A stretch of DNA of 64,000 nucleotides. It comes from CAYJAY01 sp964368445. Its GTDB lineage: Bacteria; Bacillota; Clostridia; Oscillospirales; Ruminococcaceae. Positions 52,647 through 61,307 of this stretch are shown in pieces. The stretch spans positions 1 through 64,000 of the forward strand of contig CAYJAY010000009.1 in the NCBI GenBank assembly GCA_964368445.1. Direction: 5' to 3'. A program made the translations under genes and the position numbers. The notes beneath the pieces were generated by a model. The model was not told the origin of the DNA and did no database searches. It saw only the letters and a list, made by a program, of their open reading frames with translations. Each line of letters opens with the position of its first letter. The first letter of the stretch is position 1.

Positions 52647-54158
52647 ATGAAAAAAATTGTATTAATTCTGCTGTTAGTTGCTGTTTGTATCTCTCTTACT
52701 TCGTGCGCATTACAAGTTATTGATGTTATTGTCGAACAAGTACAACAATCGAATGATACTCAACAAGATGATTTTTTTGAAGATCAAGACCAAAATCAAG
52801 ACAATCCGGAACATAACGACACCGTTGATTTTGGGGAAATTTTGCTTGAGTCGGGCGAAATTGAGCTTGATATTCTTGTTGTCGATAACGAAGAATGTCT
52901 AATTAAAATTACTGGTCTTGAAATTGACGGACAACGGGAATTTGCACACCTTAATGTATATTTTGAAAACAAGTCAGATGATATGACGTATTTGTTTAGA
53001 GCCGAAGACACTAATATTAACGGTGTTTTTGTTAACTCCAGTTTATATGCAACGGTAGCACCCGGGAAGAAAGATAACGCACGAGCTATTTTTTTAATAG
53101 AAAGTTTTACAAGAAACGGGCTTGAGGCAATTACAGATTTCGAAATGACATTTGTATTGACGGAAGAGGGAAACTTTGATGATACGATTTTAACCGAATA
53201 TGTTCGCTTTTACCCCTATGGGGAACAAAACGCAACAAAATTTGAAAGGACACCAAAAGAAAGCGATGTAGTTGTTTTAGACAACGAATATGTAACGGTT
53301 ATTTTTACCGATTACTTGCAAGACGACTATTTCTATATGATCGACTATTATATTATTAATAAAACGGGGAAACCTATTAAGATATATACTTCTGATACTT
53401 CAATCAACGATTACATGTACAGTTTATATGTGTATACATATTTGCCGGCGGATGCATCGGTGTTCGATAAGATCGATATTTATAAAGCAGAGTTAAAACG
53501 AAATAATATCGAAACTTTAGAAGAAATAGAATTGAGAATTATTGTTGAAGATGAAGAAACCTATAGTATTATAGGAAAAACCGATTATATTACAATTAGC
53601 TCAAAAGAGTTTGGATCTTTATATAATAATTATAATTACAGTGGTAATCAACTTGAAGACGAACAAGACGAAGTTGATGAAGAGCAACTACAAGCCTCCA
53701 CACCAACAGATATTATATATGAAAAACCGTTTGGTAGCTATATTGTCCCAAGCGATTGGCAGGAAGATACCGGATATTACGAAGGGGTGTTCACATATAT
53801 ACACGAGGATGATATTTTCGGTTTTGAAACGGTATCGGCAGGTTATATTGAGAATGGATATGCGCTTGAGGAACATGAAGAATTTAGAGATGAAGTTTTA
53901 AATACAATTCTTACAGAGGTTAATCCAGAAGACTACGAGGAACTATTGGGCGAAGGATTTATAACCGATAACGGATACAATTGCTATCTTTTTACTATTG
54001 TGATTGATGAGAATTCCGAATATCTACAAGCGTTTATTATTGGCGATTACAAATATGTGTTGGTAGACCATTTTTATTATATAGATGGATTGGGAGAGCA
54101 AAGCACAGAGGTGTTTCACCAAATAATTAACAGTTTTACATGGAATGAAAGTATGTAA
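52647..54158 (+). CDS. Large surface lipoprotein with PsbP-like C-terminus, unknown
   Basis: 503 residues. Signal peptide ends in SLTSC (Cys20). An acidic Asp/Gln/Asn-rich linker (about 30-60), a middle part with two similar beta-rich repeats (about 70-200 and 205-325), a second acidic linker (about 330-365), and a C-terminal part (about 370-500) with SDWQEDTGYY ... QIINSFTWNES, like PsbP/DUF1795-type domains. AAAGGA precedes ATG 52647. No function can be assigned. Confidence 0.75.
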   Translation: MKKIVLILLLVAVCISLTSCALQVIDVIVEQVQQSNDTQQDDFFEDQDQNQDNPEHNDTVDFGEILLESGEIELDILVVDNEECLIKITGLEIDGQREFAHLNVYFENKSDDMTYLFRAEDTNINGVFVNSSLYATVAPGKKDNARAIFLIESFTRNGLEAITDFEMTFVLTEEGNFDDTILTEYVRFYPYGEQNATKFERTPKESDVVVLDNEYVTVIFTDYLQDDYFYMIDYYIINKTGKPIKIYTSDTSINDYMYSLYVYTYLPADASVFDKIDIYKAELKRNNIETLEEIELRIIVEDEETYSIIGKTDYITISSKEFGSLYNNYNYSGNQLEDEQDEVDEEQLQASTPTDIIYEKPFGSYIVPSDWQEDTGYYEGVFTYIHEDDIFGFETVSAGYIENGYALEEHEEFRDEVLNTILTEVNPEDYEELLGEGFITDNGYNCYLFTIVIDENSEYLQAFIIGDYKYVLVDHFYYIDGLGEQSTEVFHQIINSFTWNESM

Positions 54159-54178
54159 GGTATCAAATGGATAAACAA

Positions 54179-54209
54179 AAACCGAACAGGAGAAAATCCT
54201 GTTCGGTTT
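54179..54209. terminator. Bidirectional terminator
   Basis: AAACCGAACAGGA pairs perfectly with TCCTGTTCGGTTT across five bases, between the lipoprotein gene and the convergent rpsR. Confidence 0.85.
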
Positions 54210-54241
54210 GCTTTTATGACATTTTCAATTGTTAAATTAAA

Positions 54242-54499
54242 TCAATCACTTGTGTAGGGTAAAAGAGCAAGGTGACGAGCTCTTTTAACAGCAACCGTAA
54301 TGTCACGTTGGTGTTTCGCACATGTTCCGGTTACGCGTCTCGGAATGATTTTTGAACGTTCCGAAACAAATTTTCTAAGACGAGCAACGTCTTTATAATC
54401 TATTGAACCCGCTCTGTCTACACAGATTTGGCAAACTTTTCTTCTGCGTTGACGCATGTACGGATTGCCTTGAGGTCTTTCGTTTTGTCCGTTTTCCAT
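54242..54499 (-). CDS. rpsR: Ribosomal protein bS18
   Basis: 85 residues with CQICVDRAGSIDYKDVARLR and the conserved RVTGTCAKHQRDITVAVKRA ending region of S18. The Cys pair variant near residue 19-22 suggests zinc-binding type. Last gene of the rpsF-ssb-rpsR operon. It pairs with S6 on the platform of the 30S subunit. Confidence 0.96.
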   Translation of the reverse strand: MENGQNERPQGNPYMRQRRRKVCQICVDRAGSIDYKDVARLRKFVSERSKIIPRRVTGTCAKHQRDITVAVKRARHLALLPYTSD

Positions 54500-54527
54500 T
54501 TTATATGAAATCTCCTTATGTTATTTT

Positions 54528-54986
54528 TTAGAACGGAAGATCTTCATCGTTTGTCACCACCGAAAAATCATCCGGTTCTCCCGCAGAGAAAGAAAGGTTA
54601 TCTTCTTCTGCGGGGGGGGCAAACTGATATCTGTCTTCTGTCGCTGTGTTGGAAGAAGAAGCTGAAGCTTTGCTTTCGGTGAAATAAACGCTATCCGCAA
54701 CTATTTCGACAGCTTTACGTTTCTTTTCTTCCTTGTCCACATAACTGCGTGTTTGGATTGAACCTTGAACCGCAATCATCTGGCCTTTTTTGAAGTATCT
54801 GCAGATAAATTCCGCTGTGTGTCGCCATGCGACAACATCGATAAAATCCGCTTGGCGTTCGGCACCTTGTTTTACATAGGAGCGGTTAACCGCCACCGTA
54901 AAGGTGGTTACGGCAATGTTATTCGGAGTGTGCCTAAGTTCCGGGTCGGCTGTGAGCCTGCCCATGAGAGCAACCGTGTTTAGCAT
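54528..54986 (-). CDS. ssb: Single-stranded DNA-binding protein
   Basis: 152 residues: an OB-fold starting MLNTVALMGRLTADPELRHT, then a flexible linker and the acidic tail ending DEDLPF used to recruit repair and replication proteins. Middle gene of the rpsF-ssb-rpsR operon, the usual order in bacteria. Confidence 0.96.
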   Translation of the reverse strand: MLNTVALMGRLTADPELRHTPNNIAVTTFTVAVNRSYVKQGAERQADFIDVVAWRHTAEFICRYFKKGQMIAVQGSIQTRSYVDKEEKKRKAVEIVADSVYFTESKASASSSNTATEDRYQFAPPAEEDNLSFSAGEPDDFSVVTNDEDLPF

Positions 54987-55019
54987 TTTTTAGAAACCTC
55001 CTATTTGTTGTTTTTTCTC

Positions 55020-55307
55020 TTATTGCTCTTTTTTAACAGTAAGCGAGCGAAGAAGTCCATCGGTTATGTTATAGATACGATCGAGCTCTTTAATGAAATC
55101 TGTTTCAGATTGAAAGTTAATTAAAACATAGTAACCTTCAGTCTCTTTTTGGATTTCGTAAGCAAGTCTGCGCTTGCCCCATTCCTCGACCGAATCGACA
55201 ACACCATTTTTTTCGATGAGTTTTGTGAATTTTTCGATCATTGCTTTTGTTGCTTCCTCATCAAGTTTGGTGCTGATAACCATAATGGTTTCATAATTCG
55301 TTTTCAT
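55020..55307 (-). CDS. rpsF: Ribosomal protein bS6
   Basis: 95 residues: NYETIMVIST start, VEEWGKRRLAYEI and the YYVLINFQSE segment of S6. First gene of the operon, with AAGGAGG upstream. The 96-base leader contains GCTCTTGA/TCAAGAGC (55334-55354) and an ACATGT pair; whether it is an S6:S18 autoregulatory RNA is not clear. Confidence 0.95.
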   Translation of the reverse strand: MKTNYETIMVISTKLDEEATKAMIEKFTKLIEKNGVVDSVEEWGKRRLAYEIQKETEGYYVLINFQSETDFIKELDRIYNITDGLLRSLTVKKEQ

Positions 55308-55409
55308 GTGTTCTACCTCCTTTTGGACTTGTGGCTCTTGAATATATCAAGAGCAAGGATGCTGTTAATATTAATACATGTTTAATGAAATACATGTTAC
55401 AGCCATAGT

Positions 55410-55438
55410 ATTATATCAAAAAAAACCATTTAAGTCAA
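55410..55438 (-). promoter_or_regulatory. Promoter of rpsF-ssb-rpsR
   Basis: On the minus strand, TTGACT, a 17-base spacer and TATAAT, immediately after the galU stop codon; the -35 element touches the end of galU. Confidence 0.82.
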
Positions 55439-55439
55439 A

Positions 55440-56303
55440 CTAAAATTCGAGTTTTTTAAGATATTTTTTGAAATCTTGCCCTATTTCGGGATGTTTCAAG
55501 GCAGTTTCAACGATAGCCTCCATCATGCCGAGTTTATTTCCCATATCATAGCGCTTTCCGATAAAGTCAACGCCGATAACTCCACTTTTTCTTGCTATCT
55601 CTGCAATGGCGTCAGTGAGCTGGATTTCACCGTTTGCTCCCGGTGGCAGTTCGCTTAAAATGGGGTAGATTTCTTTTGTTAAAAGACAACGCCCCAATAT
55701 CGAATAAAGCGACATGATTTTGTCGGGCGAGGGCTTTTCTATCATGTCATCTATCTTAAATAGGTTGTCTTTGATGTGGGCAACGTTTAAAGAGGAATAT
55801 TTTAATATCTGTTCTTTTGTAACCTGTTTCATTCCAAGAACAGGAACGGAAAACTCCTCGTAAGCCGAGATAAGTTGACTTGTGACTGGGATTTCGGAAG
55901 AGATAACATCGTCTCCGAAAAGCACAGAAAAAGGCTCGTCCCCCGTGAAAGCTTTTGCACAATATATGGCGTGTCCAAGGCCCTTTGTTACCTTTTGACG
56001 CAAAAAGTAGATGTTAGCAAGGTTTGCAGACTCAACAACGCTGTCGTAAAGGTCGGTTTTGCCCGATTTAATTAAAGCATCTTCAAGTATTGGCGTCCTG
56101 TCAAAATGGTCTTCTATAGAATCTTTGCCACGGTTTGTTATTATTAAGATATCTTCAATACCGGAAGCGGTGGCCTCCTCGACGATGTATTGCAATGCAG
56201 GTTTGTCCACAATCGGTAACATCTCTTTTGGTATCGCTTTTGAAGCAGGAAGAACCCTTGTTCCAAGACCTGCCGCCGGAATAACCGCTTTTTTAACTCT
56301 CAT
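55440..56303 (-). CDS. galU: UTP--glucose-1-phosphate uridylyltransferase
   Basis: 287 residues: AAGLGTRVLPASKAIPKEML nucleotide site at the start, KPALQYIVEEA, and GLGHAIYCAK with FSVLFGDDV carrying the metal Asp. Makes UDP-glucose for glycan and polysaccharide synthesis. GGAGG lies seven bases before the ATG. Confidence 0.95.
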   Translation of the reverse strand: MRVKKAVIPAAGLGTRVLPASKAIPKEMLPIVDKPALQYIVEEATASGIEDILIITNRGKDSIEDHFDRTPILEDALIKSGKTDLYDSVVESANLANIYFLRQKVTKGLGHAIYCAKAFTGDEPFSVLFGDDVISSEIPVTSQLISAYEEFSVPVLGMKQVTKEQILKYSSLNVAHIKDNLFKIDDMIEKPSPDKIMSLYSILGRCLLTKEIYPILSELPPGANGEIQLTDAIAEIARKSGVIGVDFIGKRYDMGNKLGMMEAIVETALKHPEIGQDFKKYLKKLEF

Positions 56304-56375
56304 TATATAATATCCTCCAACATTTTATAATTGTAAAACTAAAATGATAATATTTCACACCGTAGAGCAGAGATG

Positions 56376-57257
56376 TTATAGTCCGAAGTTAGCATATTGA
56401 TTGATAAGTTCCATAGGCGGTTCATAACCGAACGCCATCAAAACGGACATTACAATGGTAGATAAAAACATAAGGCCGAAAAAGAAAGCTATTATGTTTG
56501 CATAGGAAGGGTTGCTTCGGCGAAGTTTTAAGCGGTAGTCATAGTCGTTTGTTGCGGTTTTCTTAAGTTTTTTTATTCTTTTTGCCGATTGAGTTCGGTA
56601 TATATAAACCGCAAACACACCACACAAAAGGTTGAAAAACAACAGCACAGAACTTCCAATCGTTCCGGCGTTTGTAACAAACGTTTCGCTAAGACCGAGT
56701 GTATATCCTGCTTGCCAAAAAAACAGATAGAAAAACGATGGAATGGAACAGATAAACTCAATTGCAAACATTATTGCTGCGGCACTCCAAAGTTTGCGAT
56801 ATATGAAGTAGACAAGAGGTATAAATGCCGCAGACCAAGTGAACGCGGTTTTTCGCTTAAACTTGTCTTGTGCCGCAAAAGAATAGAGGTAATATTGAGT
56901 TGAAGGGCCGATATATTGAACCCAATCTTCAACCGGAATTCCGTCTATTTCTTGTTTGTCGGTAATGGGAACGGTGTTCTCGACATTTTGCATAAAATTA
57001 GAAAACAACCCCTTGTTTTGTTCTGGTGGGAGAATGTTTGGGTTTTGCTCGTTTTGTTCTAGGGGAGAAAGCTCAATTTTAATATTTGGGTTATCAAACT
57101 CAAAACCCTCATCATGGAGCTTATCGTTAAAGCAAACTCCGTTTTGTTTGTAACATTCCCTGTGGTGGGGAGTTCCGCAAACGGGACAAACGACGTTGTC
57201 TGCGCCCTCCAATTGTTTTTCACAATATGGGCAGTTTAATCCTTTATAGTTTGTCAT
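56376..57257 (-). CDS. RING-finger-like zinc ribbon membrane protein
   Basis: 293 residues. The N-terminal CPYCEKQL, CPVCGTPHHRECY and a following Cys form a prokaryotic RING finger (family 1). An acidic/Gln-rich linker follows (about 60-110), and then four or so membrane helices of the DUF2628 type. ATG 57257 has AAAAAGGAAAA upstream; the upstream in-frame ATG lacks a site. Function unknown. Confidence 0.82.
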   Translation of the reverse strand: MTNYKGLNCPYCEKQLEGADNVVCPVCGTPHHRECYKQNGVCFNDKLHDEGFEFDNPNIKIELSPLEQNEQNPNILPPEQNKGLFSNFMQNVENTVPITDKQEIDGIPVEDWVQYIGPSTQYYLYSFAAQDKFKRKTAFTWSAAFIPLVYFIYRKLWSAAAIMFAIEFICSIPSFFYLFFWQAGYTLGLSETFVTNAGTIGSSVLLFFNLLCGVFAVYIYRTQSAKRIKKLKKTATNDYDYRLKLRRSNPSYANIIAFFFGLMFLSTIVMSVLMAFGYEPPMELINQYANFGL

Positions 57258-57368
57258 TAATTTTTTCCTTTTTGTTTTAAAGCATATATTATTATATTGT
57301 ACAATAATTAGCATAAAAAGCAAACATTTTTTTAATTTTTCGATTCAATGTGGAGGATGTAGACTATT

Positions 57369-57650
57369 TATGTAATGCGAAGCATTATATAAATTCGCCA
57401 TGTGGCTTTGCCACGGCAACGCCACGGCGTCTTCAATACTATTTTAAACCGCCTGACCACAACCTCCGCCATAAGGCGGAGCTGGTCAAGATGCACAATC
57501 TCCACCTGCGGTGGAGCTAAATATAAATAATCCTGCGGATTATTTATATTAGATGTAGCTTTAAAGTTTAGAAATACTACGGTTTTGCGCTATCGGTGCA
57601 AAATGCCAAGCAAAGCGAGGCAAGGAGTATTTCCTAAATCTTTATCATAG
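57369..57650. repeat. Cluster of short hairpins, REP-like
   Basis: At least five short palindromes are packed here: TATGTAATGC/GCATTATAT (57369-57390), CGCC/GGCG with GTGGC/GCCAC (57396-57428), GACCA...CTCCGCC-ATAA-GGCGGAG...TGGTC (57455-57487), CTCCACC-TGC-GGTGGAG (57500-57516) and TATAAATAATCC-TGC-GGATTATTTATA (57522-57548). A long imperfect inverted repeat follows (57562-57578 with 57626-57644). No gene is visible between 57258 and 57650. Confidence 0.7.
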
Positions 57651-57655
57651 GTTAA

Positions 57656-57913
57656 AGATTATCTATATATAAGTATGAGTTTGAAAAGAGGATATATTTT
57701 GACGGCGGATATTTCGCAAACTTCGAGGGAGTTTGAATACACGGACATGCCGTACCAAACGCGGCGTATAGCGTTGTTCAAAATAACGGTATCGCATATG
57801 TGTACCTTAACGAGGGTTATCTATACAACATTTTAAACCTTTCTAAAGGCGAGGAGCACCTTTTGCACGCAGTTTTCAGCAACGGGTTTGGAATAACGAA
57901 ATATACATATTAA
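57656..57913 (+). pseudogene. Remnant of an unknown gene with an in-frame stop
   Basis: From 57656 the frame reads RLSIYKYEFEKRIYFDGGYF, FANFEGV, then TGA at 57734-57736, then IHGHAVPNAAYSVVQNNG, IAYVYLNEGYLYNILNLSKG and further to TAA 57911-57913. Codon pattern and hydrophobic alternation look like real protein on both sides of the stop. No family recognised. An overlapping 54-codon frame starting at ATG 57675 is judged a shadow. Confidence 0.5.
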
Positions 57914-58081
57914 GTTGTAAACATAAAAATAAAATATTGTCGTATTGTTTTTCGGGTACGGGCGGATAGTATCTGCCCGTTTTTTGTTATTTAAATTAAA
58001 CGTCTAAATTAAGAATCGACAACCTACATATTATTCTAGAGTATATTAAAACATAATATCTGTGCAATTATTAATTCCGAC

Positions 58082-58372
58082 GTGAGTTATAAAATAGCTA
58101 TTTTGAAAACAAAACAATATATTGAAAATCATCTTACAGAGAAGATTGCGATAAAAAACATATCTTGCGAAGCTCATTTAAACTCGGCATATTTAAGCCG
58201 CATTTTTCATCAAGAAACCGGGTGCACGCTAACCGACTATATAACCAAAAGGCGTTTAGAGCAAGCTAAAACCTTACTTGCAACTACTGAGGAGACTATA
58301 GGAGAAATAAGCGAAAAAACAGGATTTAAAAATGCAAATTATTTTTGCAGAATATTTAAAAAAGAAACATGA
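58082..58372 (+). pseudogene. Truncated AraC-family DNA-binding domain
   Basis: 96 residues (GTG start, no SD site) covering most of an AraC-type double helix-turn-helix: SCEAHLNSAYLSRIFHQETG and ISEKTGFKNANYFCRIFKKE. The frame stops at TGA right where the domain should continue (the usual GMTPSEYR), and the sensory N-terminal domain is missing. I regard it as a remnant of a larger regulator, although an expressed small protein is not excluded. Confidence 0.55.
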
Positions 58373-58431
58373 AACTCACCGATAGTATATAGGAAGTTGA
58401 TTAGACAAAAAGAAAACGATGTTTATAGATA

Positions 58432-58695
58432 GTGTTTATCTTTGAAATAAAATCACTTGAGATAAACATGTTTTTGCTACGAATTGAAAGAATGGTTAAA
58501 AAAATCGGGATATCACTAAAAAAAGTTTTCAACACAAGCGGACTTTTGTATAAATCTATGGGTTTAAAGGATAAACTGCCGTCTATGAGTGAAGATGAAC
58601 AACTGAAACTTCTTTCGACAGACGGCATGCTTGTTAAGTGACCTCTCGTTATCGGTGATGATTTTGTGCTTGTTGGCTTTAAAGAAAACGAGTGA
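58432..58695 (+). pseudogene. ArsC/Spx-like reductase pseudogene
   Basis: The translation ISLKKVFNTSGLLYKSMGLK, DKLPSMSEDEQLKLLSTDGM, LVK, then TGA (58639-58641), then PLVIGDDFVLVGFKENE and TGA at 58693 matches the C-terminal two thirds of ArsC/YffB-type proteins (GMLVKRPL...VGF). An Arg codon seems to have become TGA. The N-terminal redox Cys part is absent. The gap 58696-58917 may hold one more fragment (ITHGGFTKDYLLNSCGATEL) of unknown origin. Confidence 0.72.
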
Positions 58696-58917
58696 AAAGA
58701 GAGGACATAAAGCAAAAATCATAGAAAAATGTTAAACAAACTTATCTGTATTGAAAATTTTTGCGATTACCCACGGCGGTTTCACTAAAGATTATTTGTT
58801 AAATTCGTGTGGTGCTACAGAATTGAGGAAATCTCAATTAGTTATTAAAAAAAATATAGACATTGCTTTTTCGGTTTGTTACAATCAACATAAAATATCT
58901 TCAAAGGGGAAATTTGT

Positions 58918-59934
58918 ATGCAAAAAAGAAACGGCATCTGTTGCGCCGGAAACATGATTGTCGACATAACCTATCCTATTTCTACTTGGCCAAATCAAAA
59001 TGAGCTGGTTCACATCACCGAGGGCATAACAAGCACAATTGGTGGTGCGGCTTGCAACACGGCGCTTGACCTTGCAAGGCTAGACAACAACCTTAAGCTT
59101 TCGGTTTCGGGGTTTGCGGGGCACGATGCCGAGGGTGACTTTATCATAGAAGAGATGTCGAAGTTTAAAAACATAGATCTTTCGATGGTTCGGCGAGAGG
59201 GTAAAACTTCTTTCACTGCCGTTATGTCCAACAACCAAACCAAAGAAAGAACCTTTTTTCAATATGCCGGCTCCAACGCAGATTATAACGAAAACCATAT
59301 AGATTTTGAAGCTTTAAAAGATACCGCAATTTTACACATCGGCTATATTCTGTTGCTTCCCGCCCTCGACCAAGAGGATGAAACATATGGAACAAAGATG
59401 GCGCGGCTTTTACACAATGCCCAAAAAAGCGGGCTGAAAACCTCTATAGATGTTGTTTCCGAGATGGGTCGTCGGTTTAAAAAATTGGTTATACCATCTC
59501 TTAAATATTCCGATTATTGCATAATAAACGAACTGGAAGCTTCACAAACAACAGGCATAGAGCTGAGAACTTGCGACGGAACGTTAAAGCGTGAAAACAT
59601 GAAAGCGGCTCTTGAAAAACTTTTTGAGCTTGGTATTTCAACGTGGTCGGTTATACATTGCCCCGAGGCAGGGTTTGGACTTGACACAAAAGGGAACTTT
59701 GTTGTTCAAAACAGCCTAGAACTTCCCAAAAGCTATATAAAAGGCACGGTGGGTGCAGGAGATGCTTTTTGTGCCGGTGTTTTATACAGCGCACATCAAA
59801 ACGACACGTTGCAAAACGCCTTGCGTCTTGCGGTGTGCACAGCCAGTGTTTCGCTTTCGTGCCCGGGCGGAACCGAAGGGGTGTGTTCTGTCGACGAGGT
59901 GTTAAAGTTATATGACAGATATCCACCAAAATAG
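58918..59934 (+). CDS. PfkB-family carbohydrate kinase
   Basis: 338 residues of the ribokinase/PfkB fold. Substrate side: GGAACNTALDLARL near residue 42. ATP side: the signature GTVGAGDAFCAGVLY with catalytic Asp near residue 283, and a later AVCTASVSLSCPGG. AAAGGGGAAA precedes the ATG. It stands before a second RbsABC-type importer and probably phosphorylates the imported sugar. A terminator follows it, so the importer may have its own promoter. Confidence 0.92.
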   Translation: MQKRNGICCAGNMIVDITYPISTWPNQNELVHITEGITSTIGGAACNTALDLARLDNNLKLSVSGFAGHDAEGDFIIEEMSKFKNIDLSMVRREGKTSFTAVMSNNQTKERTFFQYAGSNADYNENHIDFEALKDTAILHIGYILLLPALDQEDETYGTKMARLLHNAQKSGLKTSIDVVSEMGRRFKKLVIPSLKYSDYCIINELEASQTTGIELRTCDGTLKRENMKAALEKLFELGISTWSVIHCPEAGFGLDTKGNFVVQNSLELPKSYIKGTVGAGDAFCAGVLYSAHQNDTLQNALRLAVCTASVSLSCPGGTEGVCSVDEVLKLYDRYPPK

Positions 59935-59958
59935 CAATAGTTAACTTTCACTATGATG

Positions 59959-59987
59959 AAAAAGACAGGTTCGCCTGTCTTTTTTTG
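59959..59987 (+). terminator. Terminator after the PfkB kinase gene
   Basis: AAAAAGACAGG-TTCG-CCTGTCTTTTT with a further T run. In the following gap to 60236 no gene was seen; TATAAT at about 60142 may be a -10 element for the importer operon. Confidence 0.85.
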
Positions 59988-60236
59988 ATGTGATAATCAC
60001 CAATAACATACAAACTAAAAAATATAAACAGGCAATGTTGCACAATCAAAAAGTTTTTTTGTTATGAAAAATGCTGTTTTATGCAAGATAATTTAACTTG
60101 TTTGCAAATTTGTTGAAATATGCAGACGATTAAAAACACCGTATAATTGAAACATCAAATGAGACACGATATAAAAATTTGCGGTGTTTAAATTCGCAAA
60201 AGTTTTAAAAGCATTACGAAACGAGGATCTTTTGTT

Positions 60237-61238
60237 ATGAACAACAATCTCAAACAACAATCAATTCTTAAAAACAACGGTGGAGTATCGGGGGCTGTTC
60301 GCAGGTTTTTTATGCAAAGCTACTCCAGTGCTATCACAGCGAGCATTTTGCTTGTGTTGATATTTTCGATTTTCACCGATTCATTTTTGACAGAATACAA
60401 CATGTTTAACCTGTCGAGAACCGCCGCAGTATATGGCTTCATAGCGGGAGCACAACTCATGGTTGCCACTATCGGCGGAATGAATCTTGCGGTTGGTGCG
60501 GTTGGCGGGCTTTCCTGTGTAATACTCGGGGAATGTATCCAAAACCTTGGATTAAGCAGCCCGGTTGCAATTGTTATCACTTTGTTGGTCGGTGCGCTTT
60601 GTGGGTTCATAAACGGATTTTTGGTTGTAAAACTCAAACTTTCGGGCTTCATAATAACACTTGCTATGTCGTTTGTATATGGCGGAATTGCAACGGGTCT
60701 TTCACATGGTTACCCGTATGAACTAACCGAAAACTTTGCAAACCTTGGTCGCTCAAGGGTTGGGATAACTTCCGGATTGTTCGTTTTGATGTTGATATTT
60801 GTTGTTGTGCTCGCTGTGTTTTTCCACAACACTAAATTTGGACGAAGTATTCTTGCAACGGGTGGCAACCAATCGGCAGCACGTCTTTCGGGCATCAGTG
60901 TAGACAAAGTTATCATCGCTTGTAACGTTTTATCTTGTGTGCTAGCTTCTGTTGCGGCACTGTTCTGGAGTTCGAGAACAGGTTCGGCAACCTCTTCGAC
61001 CGGTTCCGATTGGATGCTATATTCATTTGCAGTGTGTGCCATAGGCGGAATTAGCTTGAACGGCGGCAACTTCACCTCGATAGGGTTTTTGTGCGGCTCG
61101 TTGATACTCACCATGATACGAAACGGACTTACAATGCTAAACGTCGACATTTATTACGAAGAAGCTTTTTTGGGTGCAGTTATACTCCTTGCGGTTTCGG
61201 TTGAAAGCTTACGCACAAGATTGGCGCAAAAACTTTAA
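60237..61238 (+). CDS. Sugar ABC transporter permease, RbsC-like (second system)
   Basis: 333 residues, polytopic, BPD_transp_2 family, with ATIGGMNLAVGAVGGLSC as the conserved region. GAGGA lies upstream. Here the permease comes first, before the binding protein and the ATPase, unlike the first system. Confidence 0.9.
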   Translation: MNNNLKQQSILKNNGGVSGAVRRFFMQSYSSAITASILLVLIFSIFTDSFLTEYNMFNLSRTAAVYGFIAGAQLMVATIGGMNLAVGAVGGLSCVILGECIQNLGLSSPVAIVITLLVGALCGFINGFLVVKLKLSGFIITLAMSFVYGGIATGLSHGYPYELTENFANLGRSRVGITSGLFVLMLIFVVVLAVFFHNTKFGRSILATGGNQSAARLSGISVDKVIIACNVLSCVLASVAALFWSSRTGSATSSTGSDWMLYSFAVCAIGGISLNGGNFTSIGFLCGSLILTMIRNGLTMLNVDIYYEEAFLGAVILLAVSVESLRTRLAQKL

Positions 61239-61307
61239 ATAAAAGAACATTCTTGCATTAGCAAGGGTTCAAATAAAAAATCATAAAAAATAAGAGAGGG
61301 AAACAAC

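Noticed and set aside
57675..57838. Small gene starting at ATG 57675
   Set aside because: Its product is less protein-like than the overlapping frame, and it runs through the pseudogene in another frame.
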